Assembly (NCBI GenBank): GCA_937880875.1 | Contig: CALGRI010000373.1 | Span: 1-33,956, forward strand | Length of the DNA stretch: 33,956 bases | DNA from: an uncultured Pseudomonadota bacterium | GTDB taxonomy: Bacteria > Desulfobacterota > Desulfobacteria > Desulfobacterales > Desulfobacteraceae | Reading direction: 5' to 3' | Notes under the pieces: model-generated | What the model was told of the DNA's origin: nothing | Seen by the model: the letters and a program-made list of their open reading frames with translations, nothing else | Databases searched by the model: none | Made by a program: the position numbers and the translations under genes | In this document: piece by piece, positions 24,021 to 32,741 of the stretch | Layout: every line of letters begins with the position of its first letter | Numbering within the stretch: position 1 is the first letter of the stretch

Positions 24021-24049
24021 TTGACACATAGCTCAACCGGTACCAGATT
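24021..24049 (+). promoter_or_regulatory. Possible sigma-70-type promoter ahead of the DUF1638-ASKHA gene
   Basis: TTGACA at 24021-24026 is followed after 17 nt by CAGATT, a poor -10 match. The gap here (108 nt) is the largest inside the plus-strand cluster, so an internal promoter is possible. The sequence support is weak. Confidence 0.3.
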
Positions 24050-24104
24050 AGAACCTGCACCAGTTTAAAACGATGAACAGAGAATAAATGATCGGGGTAA
24101 TAAT

Positions 24105-26921
24105 TTGGAAAAAAAGATTTATGCAATTGGGTGTGCTGTTCTGGCCATTGATATGAAGCACAGCGCCAAAAAGCTGGGGATTGATATTGATTATAAATTC
24201 CTGGAGGCAGGACTTCACAACAATCCAAAACTGCTCAAGGAAAAGCTTCAAACCGCTATTGATGAAATTTCAGCAACAAGTTTGTGCGACCGCATTATAA
24301 TCGGGTATGGTATCTGCGGTAAAGGAACCATTGGCATTCAATCCCGGGGCGTTCCCTTGACCATTCCCAAAGTGCATGATTGTGTTGCTTTATTCCTGGG
24401 GGGAGATCAGGCCTATAAACGTGAATTTAAAAAATATCCCGGGACATATTATCTTTCAGCCGGATGGTGTGAAGAAAAAACAGAACCTATGTCTCAGAGA
24501 AAACAGTGGGCCTATTTTGGTGATAAAAAATTAAACTTCAATGACCTGGTTGAACAACACGGCAAAGATGCTGCCCGGGAAACATTTGATTTTCTCAATT
24601 CATGGCAGAAAAACTATCAAAGGGTTGCTCTTATTGAAACCGGCGCAAAAACATCCCCCAGGTATGAAAAATTGGCCCTGGAGATGGCCAATGAATACAA
24701 GTGGAAGTATGATAAAATAAAAGGGGGGCAAGCCTTGATCGAAAAAATGATCACCGCCCTTGATTCCAGCGATGACATCCTGTTTGTACCGCCGGAACAT
24801 GTGATCGGGTTTGATGCAATACAATCCACCCTGTCTGCCAATCCCATCCTGAATTTTAAAGCAAATTTGGATGACACCTCTTCTAAGATAGAGATACAAA
24901 ATCAAAAAATTCATATCAACTCTTATATAAAAACAGGATTGGGTATTGATGCCGGGGGCACCTACACAGATGCGGTGATTTATGATCTTAAAACAAATAA
25001 AACTCTTTGCAAAAGCAAATCTTTGACCACAAAATGGGATTTTACCAAAGGAATTCACAGCGCATTAAAAAAACTGGATCAGGAAAAACTGCTCCAGGTG
25101 GAATTGATTGCTTTGTCCACAACCCTTGCAACCAATGCCATTGTCGAAAATGAAGGTCAAAAAGTCGGTGTGATTCTCATGCCGCCCTATGGCCTTGACG
25201 TTGATAAAAACTTATCCTTTCACCCCAAATCCATTATTAAAGGGCAGCTGGAAATCACGGGTAAAGAAATCATTGCCATTGATCCGGATGAGGTCAGACA
25301 AAAAGCGGTACAAATGATTGAAAACCATGGAGTAACCGCCTTTGCAGTGTCAGGATTTGCAGGTTCCATTAATCCTGAGCATGAAATTAAGGTCAAAGAA
25401 ATTATTCATCAACACACGGGCCTCTTTGTCAGCTGTGGTCATGAATTATCTGACACCTTAAATTTTCAGACAAGGGCTATAACTGCCATGCTTAATGCAC
25501 GGATTATCCCGCGGCTGGCCAGCCTGCTTCTTGATCTTGAAAAAGTCATGGCAGCCCTTGGTATTCTTGCCCCAATCGTCGTGGTCAAAGGTGATGGAAC
25601 ATTAATGAGTTCATCCATGGCCAAACAACGACCCGTTGAAACCATTCTTTCGGGTCCTGCTGCCAGCGTTGCAGGGGCAAGACATCTGACGGGAATTAAA
25701 GATGCTCTGGTCGTGGACATGGGGGGAACAACAACCGATACTGCAGCTCTGACAGACAACCTGGTAAACCTCAATGAAAAAGGATCAATTGTAGGGGGGC
25801 ACAGGACCCATGTTAAAGCCCTTGAAATTCGAACGACAGGCCTTGGCGGAGACAGTTTAATCGAATTTACAAAGGGACAATTTTCCATCGGTCCCAAAAG
25901 GGTGGCTCCAATTGCCTGGCTGGGTCAAATGTACCCAGGGACTTACGAGGCGTTACAATTTTTAAATCAAAACCTGCATCGCCATGCCACCACTACCCGG
26001 AAAATGCAGATTCTTGCTTTGACCGGCTCTATAAAGCAGCTTGAATTGACCTCCATGGAAAAAAAAATTGTTTCCCTGCTTACAGCAAGACCGCATTCCA
26101 TTGAGGAACTTGTTCAAAAAACCAATGTTCTCGCCGACTTCAGCCTTCCTTTGCAGCGGCTTGAAGAAAATTTTATCCTGCAGAGATGCGGACTTACCTT
26201 AACGGATCTTTTACATATCACAGGTCAGTTTATTAAATGGGACACACAGATGGCTCAAGAATACTGCCAGATGTTTTGCTTTCTGACTAAAAAATCAATG
26301 CCTGAATTGACCCGGCATCTTCTGGATATGGGAGTTAACCTGTTAACCATTGAACTTTTAAAACGCCAGCTGGATGATGAGACAGATCCTGAAGCGATAA
26401 ACACCTGCCCCGTATGTAAAGTCCTGATAGATAATCTGCTGACCCATGAAAATCCTCATTATGAGGTTTCCATTAAGCTTAAACGTCCCGTTATCGGCAT
26501 AGGCGCTCCCACTAAATTTTTTCTTCCCAAAGCAGTAAAACCCCTTGGTGCAAAAGCCATCCTGCCTGAGGATGCAGATGTGGCCAATGCCATAGGTGCC
26601 ATTACCTCTAGTGTGGTCATAAAAAAACAATTAAGAATTGTACCCGGGGACAAGGGCGAGTTTATAGTGGAAGGGATTGCCGGAACCCGTCACTTTAAAA
26701 GCTTTAAAAATGCAGACCGTTTTGCCAGAAAAAATTTGGTCCGAATTGTGAGGGAAAGGGCCCGGGTTTCCGGGACCAGCTGCCAGGAAGTTATGCTGGA
26801 AACCCAGGACAAGATCCCAACCACTGCCGGCGGTGATCCGATTTTTATGGGAAGAACCCTTTATGCCAGCTTAACAGGCAGGCCTGACATTGTATTAAAA
26901 GAATCGGTGAAGCCGTCATAA
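24105..26921 (+). CDS. DUF1638-like domain fused to hydantoinase A/oxoprolinase-type ASKHA ATPase; candidate corrinoid activator
   Basis: This 938-residue fusion starts at TTG (24105), with GGGGT about 6 nt upstream; no in-frame ATG offers a better start. Residues 1 to about 235 resemble DUF1638, including IIGYGICGKG and a PKVHDC segment with conserved cysteines. From about residue 277 a hydantoinase A/oxoprolinase-type ASKHA domain begins: LGIDAGGTYTDAV (phosphate 1), TTLATNAIV, DMGGTTTDTA near residue 538 (phosphate 2) and TGLGGDS. A CPVC pair lies near 768-771. DUF1638 proteins and separate ASKHA-type activators are known neighbours of corrinoid methyltransferases. The fusion may couple ATP hydrolysis to reductive reactivation of Co(II) corrinoid. 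A true hydantoinase or oxoprolinase role is the alternative. Confidence 0.82.
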   Translation: MEKKIYAIGCAVLAIDMKHSAKKLGIDIDYKFLEAGLHNNPKLLKEKLQTAIDEISATSLCDRIIIGYGICGKGTIGIQSRGVPLTIPKVHDCVALFLGGDQAYKREFKKYPGTYYLSAGWCEEKTEPMSQRKQWAYFGDKKLNFNDLVEQHGKDAARETFDFLNSWQKNYQRVALIETGAKTSPRYEKLALEMANEYKWKYDKIKGGQALIEKMITALDSSDDILFVPPEHVIGFDAIQSTLSANPILNFKANLDDTSSKIEIQNQKIHINSYIKTGLGIDAGGTYTDAVIYDLKTNKTLCKSKSLTTKWDFTKGIHSALKKLDQEKLLQVELIALSTTLATNAIVENEGQKVGVILMPPYGLDVDKNLSFHPKSIIKGQLEITGKEIIAIDPDEVRQKAVQMIENHGVTAFAVSGFAGSINPEHEIKVKEIIHQHTGLFVSCGHELSDTLNFQTRAITAMLNARIIPRLASLLLDLEKVMAALGILAPIVVVKGDGTLMSSSMAKQRPVETILSGPAASVAGARHLTGIKDALVVDMGGTTTDTAALTDNLVNLNEKGSIVGGHRTHVKALEIRTTGLGGDSLIEFTKGQFSIGPKRVAPIAWLGQMYPGTYEALQFLNQNLHRHATTTRKMQILALTGSIKQLELTSMEKKIVSLLTARPHSIEELVQKTNVLADFSLPLQRLEENFILQRCGLTLTDLLHITGQFIKWDTQMAQEYCQMFCFLTKKSMPELTRHLLDMGVNLLTIELLKRQLDDETDPEAINTCPVCKVLIDNLLTHENPHYEVSIKLKRPVIGIGAPTKFFLPKAVKPLGAKAILPEDADVANAIGAITSSVVIKKQLRIVPGDKGEFIVEGIAGTRHFKSFKNADRFARKNLVRIVRERARVSGTSCQEVMLETQDKIPTTAGGDPIFMGRTLYASLTGRPDIVLKESVKPS

Positions 26922-26947
26922 TATCGGCTCAAAAACCGCTTTAACTG

Positions 26948-26982
26948 AAAACAGGCCGAAAGTATTACTTTCGGCCTGTTTT
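26948..26982. terminator. Convergent bidirectional terminator
   Basis: A perfect 16-bp stem (AAAACAGGCCGAAAGT at 26948-26963, ACTTTCGGCCTGTTTT at 26967-26982) has a 3-nt loop and terminal A/T runs on both sides. It lies between the convergent DUF1638-ASKHA gene and the transporter binding-protein gene, so it should terminate both transcripts. Confidence 0.92.
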
Positions 26983-27007
26983 AGTTTGAATTAATTATAA
27001 GGGATTA

Positions 27008-28597
27008 TTATTTCTTCCACCAGCGTTCACCAACTCTCATTCCATCCAGGGCCATGGCCGCAGACAGAGGTCCATGATCGAATTTATCTGAACTGGCTTC
27101 AACCATCTGGTTGAACATGGGAACAACGGTTCCGCCGTCATTTCTGCATATTTCCTGCATATCATAGTACATTTTCCGGCGTTTTTCTTTATCCAGCTCT
27201 GCTCTTGCAGCTATCAAAATTTCGTTAAACTGTTTATTTTTCCAATGGGTATCATTCCAGGGAGCGCCGTCTGAGTATGCAACTGAGAACATCATGTCCT
27301 CAATGGCACGTCCGCCCCAATAACACATACACCATTCTTTTTTGATCCAGACATTGCTCCAATAACCATCATCAGGTTCCCGGACAACATTTATGTTGAT
27401 GCCGGCTTTTTTGGCGTGTTCCTTGATAAGGATAGCAGCATCCACTGCTCCTGCAAATGCAGCATCTGCAGCATGCAGATTAAAGACATGGTCAAGCATG
27501 CCGGCTTTTTTCATATGAAATTTGGCTTTTTCCGGATCATATTTTCTTTGCTCCAGATCTTTTGCATGAAATTGCTGTACCGGTGCAATGGGATGATCAT
27601 TACCAACAGAGCCATAGCCCCGCAGAATTTGTTTCACCAATGCCTCACGATCAATGGCAAGCTTTAAAGCCGTACGAACATCATTGTTACCATAAGGTTC
27701 TTGATCTACCATCATGGGGATGGTGTAGTGTGCCGTTCCTGTTGTAGCATTGACATTTACCCCGGGCATCTTTTTCATGAGATGGACTGTTTTAAGATCA
27801 ACACGATCCATGTAGTCTATCTGACCTGTTTTTAAAGCATTTGTTCTGGCATTGGTATCCACGATGGACAGGGTCTCAATTTCATCAAAATGGGCTCTTC
27901 CCTCTTTCCAGTAATTAGGATTGCGTTTTGTAAAAGACCCGACACCCGGTTCCCATTTCTCCAGCATATAACCGCCCGTTCCAATGCCTTTTTCGAATTC
28001 CGGTCCTGCTGTTCCGGCCGGACAAATGGTCAAGTGATAATCACCCAGGATAAACGGGAAATCAGCAGCACCGCCGGAAAGTTCGAAAACCACTTCATTG
28101 GGTCCATCTGCTTTAATACTGGTAATACTTTTTAAATTACCTTTGGCTGCAGATTTGGATTCTTCACTCAGGTGATGGTTTATGGAAAAGATAACATCTT
28201 CTGATGTCATGGTTTTGCCATTATGAAATTCTACACCCTTGCGCAGCTTGAAAGTCCAGGTTTTAGCGTCTGCAGAGGCGCCCCAGGACTCGGCCAGTTC
28301 AGGAATGGCGTTGAAAGTATGGTCGATTTCAACAAGATTGTTTCTGAGCTGCCAGTTGATGTTCTGGTTCATGTTGGAAGTCAGTGTCCCAGGATCCATG
28401 GAGTCAGTAGTGGACCCACCCGTGATTCCGATTCTAAAACGACCGCCTTTTTTGGGAACAGATGCCTGGGCCGTTCCCGCCAGAAGCGCAGGGGAAATAG
28501 CTGCTGCAAGACCAAGAGCTGAAACCTGTGTGATAAACTGCCTTCTACTAATTTTGTTTTGATTAAACATTTTAGTTAACCTTGATAGTTCTGACAT
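27008..28597 (-). CDS. Periplasmic substrate-binding protein of a peptide/nickel-type ABC importer (SBP_bac_5)
   Basis: This 529-residue extracytoplasmic binding protein of the DppA/OppA family has an apparent Tat signal: SRRQFI near residue 18, a hydrophobic stretch and an alanine-rich cleavage region (GTAQA) near residue 45. The mature part shows family-5 features such as LTSNMNQNINWQLRNNLVEI, TWTFKLRKGVEFHNGK and LKLAIDREALVKQILRGYG. AAGGAG precedes the start. Tat export suggests that it folds before secretion. It is the last gene of its operon, 29 nt after the ATPase. Family members also bind nickel, heme, opines and quaternary compounds, so the ligand may be a methylated amine or a derivative. 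Confidence 0.92.
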   Translation of the reverse strand: MSELSRLTKMFNQNKISRRQFITQVSALGLAAAISPALLAGTAQASVPKKGGRFRIGITGGSTTDSMDPGTLTSNMNQNINWQLRNNLVEIDHTFNAIPELAESWGASADAKTWTFKLRKGVEFHNGKTMTSEDVIFSINHHLSEESKSAAKGNLKSITSIKADGPNEVVFELSGGAADFPFILGDYHLTICPAGTAGPEFEKGIGTGGYMLEKWEPGVGSFTKRNPNYWKEGRAHFDEIETLSIVDTNARTNALKTGQIDYMDRVDLKTVHLMKKMPGVNVNATTGTAHYTIPMMVDQEPYGNNDVRTALKLAIDREALVKQILRGYGSVGNDHPIAPVQQFHAKDLEQRKYDPEKAKFHMKKAGMLDHVFNLHAADAAFAGAVDAAILIKEHAKKAGININVVREPDDGYWSNVWIKKEWCMCYWGGRAIEDMMFSVAYSDGAPWNDTHWKNKQFNEILIAARAELDKEKRRKMYYDMQEICRNDGGTVVPMFNQMVEASSDKFDHGPLSAAMALDGMRVGERWWKK

Positions 28598-28626
28598 GTT
28601 TTTCTCCTTCTTGTTGCGTTATTAAA

Positions 28627-30243
28627 TTAAATAAATGTTGAAGCACGCTTTTCTAAAAGGTTGTCCAGCCAATCCGGGTCCATTTCAGGTACTGATGCCA
28701 ACAATTTATCCGTATACTCATGGTGGGGCGGAGACAGAATCTCCTTTTTTACACCTTGTTCAATGATTTTGCCTTGAAGCATAATAACAATATTATCGGC
28801 AATGGCTTTGACTGTAGCAAGATCATGGGTAATAAACAAATATGCCATGTTGGTTTTATTTTGCAGGTCCTGCAAAAGATCCAGTATGCCCTCTGCCACC
28901 AGTTGATCCAAAGCGGATGTGACTTCATCGCAAATGATCAGTTCCGGTTCTGCAGCCAGGGCTCTGGCAATGCAGATCCGCTGTTTTTCCCCGCCGGAAA
29001 GCTCTGTGGTCAAACGACCAATATAGTGATCTGGATCCAGTTCAATATCCACTAAAAGCTCCCTGATTCGATCTTCAGCCTTTTTACCCCGTATCCCGAA
29101 ATAAAATTCAAGGGGCCTGCCAATTACTTGTCTGACAGTCTGCCTGGGATTTAATGCAGTATCAGGCATCTGATAAATCATCTGCATTTTTCTTAAATCA
29201 TCTTTTTTCCTGTCTTTCAATTTTCGGGGAAGTTCTTTTCCAAGGAACTTTATAGACCCATTAATTGCGGGAAGAAGACCGGTAATCACCTTTGCAAGGG
29301 TACTTTTCCCACTGCCGGACTCTCCCACCAGCGCCACTGTTCTACCTTTTCTGACGGTTAAATCAATATCTTCAACAACATTATCATATCCTGTGTAAGT
29401 TGCAGCCACATCCTTGATATCCAGGATCACATTCATTTTATCCGTAATCGTTTTGTCTTCCCTTAAGGATCTGACATTTAACAATTCCCTGGTATATTTT
29501 TCCTTGGGGTTTTTAATCAATTCCCTTGTTTCATTCACTTCAACAAGCCGGCCGTTTCTCAATACCATAATTCTATGGGCGACCTGGGCCACAACAGCCA
29601 GGTCATGGGTAATATAAAGAGCCGCTTTATTCATCTTTTCTGTTATTTCCTTGACAGCTGCCAGAACCTCGATCTGGGTGGTAACATCCAGTGCTGTTGT
29701 GGGTTCATCAAATACAATAATCTCCGGATGGCAGGACATGGCCATGGCCACCATGGCTCTCTGGAGCTGGCCCCCTGAAAGTTCGTGGGGATAACGAAAT
29801 CCAATTTTTTCAGGGTTTGGCAAAAAAAGGCGACGATAAATTTCAATCGCCTCTTTTTCAGCCTTTGCGTGGTTCATCAGCCCATGGTGGACAGGTGCTT
29901 CTGCATATTGTTTTATCACACGATGGGCTGGATTAAAGGATGCAGCCGCACTCTGGGCCACGTAAGAGATCTTTGATCCCCTTATCAGTCTTAAATCTTC
30001 CTCAGACGCTTCAAACAATTCTTTGCCGTCAAGATTTATAGATCCGGATGCAATCCTGCACCCCTGGCGTGCATATCCCATGGCAGCCAGGCCGATGGTT
30101 GATTTGCCGGCACCGGATTCACCGATCAGCCCAAGAACCTCTCCCCTTTTCAGATCAAGACTGATGTTATGGACTATGGGTTGCCATTTTTCATCATAAT
30201 GGGCTTCAATATACAGATTTTTTATTTCCAGCAGATTGTTCAA
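28627..30243 (-). CDS. Tandem-fused ABC transporter ATPase (DppD-DppF type)
   Basis: This 538-residue protein carries two complete ABC ATPase domains. Domain 1 has Walker A GESGAGKST at residues 41-49, signature LSGGQLQRAM and Walker B IIVFDEPTTALD. Domain 2 has Walker A GESGSGKST near residue 304, signature LSGGEKQRIC and Walker B LIICDEVTSALD. Peptide/nickel importers usually encode these as two polypeptides; the fusion supplies both in one chain. The start lies 14 nt after the permease gene. It would drive the 30258 and 31091 permeases. Confidence 0.94.
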   Translation of the reverse strand: MNNLLEIKNLYIEAHYDEKWQPIVHNISLDLKRGEVLGLIGESGAGKSTIGLAAMGYARQGCRIASGSINLDGKELFEASEEDLRLIRGSKISYVAQSAAASFNPAHRVIKQYAEAPVHHGLMNHAKAEKEAIEIYRRLFLPNPEKIGFRYPHELSGGQLQRAMVAMAMSCHPEIIVFDEPTTALDVTTQIEVLAAVKEITEKMNKAALYITHDLAVVAQVAHRIMVLRNGRLVEVNETRELIKNPKEKYTRELLNVRSLREDKTITDKMNVILDIKDVAATYTGYDNVVEDIDLTVRKGRTVALVGESGSGKSTLAKVITGLLPAINGSIKFLGKELPRKLKDRKKDDLRKMQMIYQMPDTALNPRQTVRQVIGRPLEFYFGIRGKKAEDRIRELLVDIELDPDHYIGRLTTELSGGEKQRICIARALAAEPELIICDEVTSALDQLVAEGILDLLQDLQNKTNMAYLFITHDLATVKAIADNIVIMLQGKIIEQGVKKEILSPPHHEYTDKLLASVPEMDPDWLDNLLEKRASTFI

Positions 30244-30257
30244 TCTTATTTTCCTTT

Positions 30258-31076
30258 CTATTCGTGCAGGCCGCTTGATAAATGCAAAAACCAGTCAACA
30301 ATTAAATTGACACCCACGGTTAAGACGGCAATGGCTCCGGCCGGGATTAAAGGGATAAATATACCGAATGTAATTGCTCCGGAATTTTCCCTGACCATTC
30401 CGCCCCAGTCTGCAAGTGGTGGTTGAAGGCCCAGTCCAAGAAAACTTAAAGAAGCAATAAAAAGGAATACAAAACAGAATCTCAGGCCAAATTCTGCAAT
30501 CAGCGGGGGCAGGGCATTGGGCAGAATTTCATGCCTTATTAGCCACCATAGCCCTTCGCCCCTTAGTCTTGCTGCCTCAACAAATTCCATTACCTCAATG
30601 TCCATGGCAACGGCTCTGGATAATCGATAAACCCGGGTGGAATCTAAAATGGCGATGGTAAAAATCAAGGTGGGGATAGAGGACCCTAGAACGGATAAAA
30701 TCATCAAGGCAAAAATAAGCGTTGGAAATGCCATGATGATATCAACCGCCCGGCTTAACAGCTGATCAGTCCAGGCGCCTTTAACAGCAGAAATAAAACC
30801 GAGAAATGACCCAAGCAGAAATGAAATAGCCGTGGTGACAAATGCAAGTGCAATTGTATTTCTGCCACCGTAAACCATTCGAGTAAAAAGATCCCTTCCG
30901 AGATGATCGGTTCCAAAATAAAATTTGGCAGAAGAACTTTCCCAGACATCTCCGACCACACTGGTTTCTCCATAGGGTGCGATCAAAGGTGCAAAAACAG
31001 CAATCAGAATATTAACAATAACGATACCCATACCGATCCGGGCTGAAAGGGGGGATTGTCGTAATAACTTAAGCAC
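30258..31076 (-). CDS. dppC: Peptide/nickel-type ABC transporter permease, DppC family
   Basis: This 272-residue inner-membrane permease has an N-terminal hydrophobic segment and the DppC/OppC N-domain stretch APYG followed by FYFGTDHLGRDLFTRMVYGG. The EAA-type loop reads EAARLRGEGLWWLIRHEILPNALPPLI in outline. It lies 14 nt downstream of the DppB gene and 14 nt upstream of the ATPase gene, a compact translationally coupled arrangement. The substrate follows that of the Tat-exported binding protein. Confidence 0.93.
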   Translation of the reverse strand: MLKLLRQSPLSARIGMGIVIVNILIAVFAPLIAPYGETSVVGDVWESSSAKFYFGTDHLGRDLFTRMVYGGRNTIALAFVTTAISFLLGSFLGFISAVKGAWTDQLLSRAVDIIMAFPTLIFALMILSVLGSSIPTLIFTIAILDSTRVYRLSRAVAMDIEVMEFVEAARLRGEGLWWLIRHEILPNALPPLIAEFGLRFCFVFLFIASLSFLGLGLQPPLADWGGMVRENSGAITFGIFIPLIPAGAIAVLTVGVNLIVDWFLHLSSGLHE

Positions 31077-31090
31077 TAAGGGGCTCCTTT

Positions 31091-32050
31091 CTAAATTTGG
31101 GATTGTCTCAATTTCGGGTTGGAAAGCATGGCCAGAATATCAGCCAAGAGGTTTAAAGTAATATAAACAACTGAAAAGACCAATCCTGAAGCCTGAACAA
31201 CGGGAAGATCCCTTTTGGCAACAGAATCAACCAATAGCTGCCCTAAGCCCGGATATACAAACACCACTTCAACAATGACGACCCCCACAATAAGATATGC
31301 CATATTAACTGCAATAACATTGATCACAGGGGACAAAGAATTGGGAAATGCATGGAGCACAATTATTCTTGCTCGCCTGATCCCTTTGATCTCTGCCATT
31401 TCAATATATGCACTGGCTAAAACATTGATTATGGCCGCCCTTGTCTGCCGCATCATGTGTGCCGTCACCACAAAGGTGAGTGTCAGTGAAGGCAGTATGA
31501 TGGAATATATTTTGCTGCCAAGCCCCATGTTTGGATCACTGATTGCCAGGCTGGGGAAAATATTGAATTTTACCGAAAAAAGACTGATCAGAATATAGGC
31601 TATAAAAAATTCCGGAAAAGAAATAAACGAAAGAGTCGTTGTTGAAATCATCTTGTCAAAAAAAGTATTCCGATAAAATGCTGCAACCATGCCTAAAATA
31701 ATTGCCAAAGGAATTGCAATCGCGGCAGTGAACAGGGCTAGGAACAAGGTGTTGCCGAAGCGCCAGCCGATCAACTCAGAAACAGGCCTGCCATTGGCAA
31801 GGGAATTGCCGAATTCACCATGTACAAAATCATTCAGCCAGGTGCCATATCGGATATGCGGCGGCAAATCAAGTTTGAGCGCTTTTCGAAACTGCTCCAC
31901 CGTCTCAGGTGTTGCGCCCTGGCCCAGAACGGTTTCAGCCACGTCCCCGGGAAGCAACTCCACACCGATAAAAATAATAAGCGAGATAATAAATATAGTT
32001 ATCAGGCTTGCTCCACTTCGTTTGAAAATCAATATCAACACATTTCTCAT
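31091..32050 (-). CDS. dppB: Peptide/nickel-type ABC transporter permease, DppB family
   Basis: This 319-residue polytopic permease is the first gene of the transporter operon. Family features are the N-terminal membrane anchor, the ELLPGDVAETVLG segment, FISFPEFFIAYILI and the cytoplasmic loop around EIKGIRRARIIVLHAFPNSL. It pairs with DppC. Its start is preceded by only a weak ribosome site (TTAGGTTC). A sigma-54 promoter about 330 nt upstream gives an unusually long leader. Confidence 0.92.
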   Translation of the reverse strand: MRNVLILIFKRSGASLITIFIISLIIFIGVELLPGDVAETVLGQGATPETVEQFRKALKLDLPPHIRYGTWLNDFVHGEFGNSLANGRPVSELIGWRFGNTLFLALFTAAIAIPLAIILGMVAAFYRNTFFDKMISTTTLSFISFPEFFIAYILISLFSVKFNIFPSLAISDPNMGLGSKIYSIILPSLTLTFVVTAHMMRQTRAAIINVLASAYIEMAEIKGIRRARIIVLHAFPNSLSPVINVIAVNMAYLIVGVVIVEVVFVYPGLGQLLVDSVAKRDLPVVQASGLVFSVVYITLNLLADILAMLSNPKLRQSQI

Positions 32051-32203
32051 AGATGAACCTAATTTTTTTTATTATTTTAATTTTTTCTTTAAACCATATC
32101 TAACGCTAATAGGTTTGTCAAATACGTATTTTAATTTTTTGAAATTTCAGCATCTATTTTGCGTATAAACCGGTGGGCTATCCTGTTTTTATGCCAGCCC
32201 GAC

Positions 32204-32221
32204 ATGGGGGTCAGCCCCCAT
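32204..32221. other. Strong hairpin in the dpp leader
   Basis: ATGGGGG (32204-32210) pairs perfectly with CCCCCAT (32215-32221) around a TCAG loop. No T-run follows on either strand, so it does not look like an intrinsic terminator. It would lie in the 5' leader of the dppB transcript and could affect stability or translation. Confidence 0.5.
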
Positions 32222-32292
32222 AAGTTGAAGATGTTGTCAAAGCACTTGTAGATCAAGGCTGCTCCAGTACATCTGCTGTTGCCGATATTTTT

Positions 32293-32299
32293 ACCTCCT
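32293..32299 (-). promoter_or_regulatory. Orphan consensus ribosome-binding site (AGGAGGT) in the dpp leader
   Basis: On the minus strand AGGAGGT lies downstream of the sigma-54 promoter and upstream of a frame that stays open to 32131. No ATG or GTG sits at the right distance; only ATA, ATC, a later TTG or a distant ATG at 32205 are available. It may mark a decayed or unusual leader peptide. Confidence 0.35.
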
Positions 32300-32375
32300 G
32301 ATAATAAAAAAAATTTAATTACAGGCTAAATTATAATGGAAACATAACTCTTTACTGATATTGCAAATGTGAATT

Positions 32376-32391
32376 TGCAAACTGTATGCCA
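32376..32391 (-). promoter_or_regulatory. Sigma-54 (-24/-12) promoter of the dpp-type transporter operon
   Basis: The minus strand reads TGGCATACAGTTTGCA, with GG at 32389-32390 and GC at 32377-32378, spaced 12 nt and very close to consensus. It closely resembles the liv promoter (TGGCATACAAACTGCA). The predicted start near 32365 gives a leader of about 315 nt. Confidence 0.8.
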
Positions 32392-32613
32392 AGTGGAGAA
32401 AAAAACTATAATAGGCTGATTTAATATCGTTTATTGAACCATACCGACGTCGCTCAAATAAAATATGAGTCAATAATGATTTTGCGGGAACCTGATAACC
32501 AATTGAAATATTAGAATATATTTTAAAATTTCAGCGCTTTTCAAAATTGATTTAGTGAAATATGTTATAATATTGAATGGTTACGTTTATAACGATTTTT
32601 TTGAGAAGCAATA

Positions 32614-32739
32614 GTGAATCAAAATGGAATTGCAGCGGCCATCGTTAGGCTTGACAAAAAAATCAATACCTGGGTATTTTATTTGTCCGATCAATGGGGA
32701 ATTTCACCACTTTACAATGAGGGAAACTCCCCATTGTAA
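32614..32739 (+). CDS. Possible 41-residue small ORF (GTG start)
   Basis: A GTG-initiated frame encodes 41 residues (beginning VNQNGIAAAIVRLDKK and ending EGNSPL) upstream of the BKACE gene. The composition is protein-like, but there is only a poor ribosome site (GAGAAG), and a sigma-70-like promoter lies inside the frame. It could be a gene remnant or a chance frame; no family is recognised. Confidence 0.2.
   Translation: MNQNGIAAAIVRLDKKINTWVFYLSDQWGISPLYNEGNSPL
32651..32680 (+). promoter_or_regulatory. Sigma-70-like promoter for the BKACE gene
   Basis: TTGACA at 32651-32656 is separated by 18 nt from TATTTT at 32675-32680. Transcription would start near 32688 and give a leader of about 165 nt that begins with a strong hairpin. 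It is the best promoter candidate upstream of the BKACE gene; no good sigma-54 site was seen there. Confidence 0.5.
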
Positions 32740-32741
32740 AG
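32692..32741 (+). promoter_or_regulatory. Mutually exclusive hairpins in the BKACE leader
   Basis: CTTTACAATG (32710-32719) pairs with CATTGTAAAG (32732-32741), and an inner GGG/CCC extends the stem past a bulged A. The 3' arm can instead pair with CAATGGGGA at 32692-32700, which matches TCCCCATTG at 32728-32736 perfectly and gains four further pairs past one mismatch. The two folds exclude each other. No U-tract follows. Confidence 0.45.

Noticed and set aside
32624-32639. Sigma-54 promoter for the BKACE gene (TGGAATTGCAGCGGCC)
   Set aside because: Only the GG and GC spacing matches; the flanking consensus positions do not. The nearby TTGACA/TATTTT pair is a better candidate.
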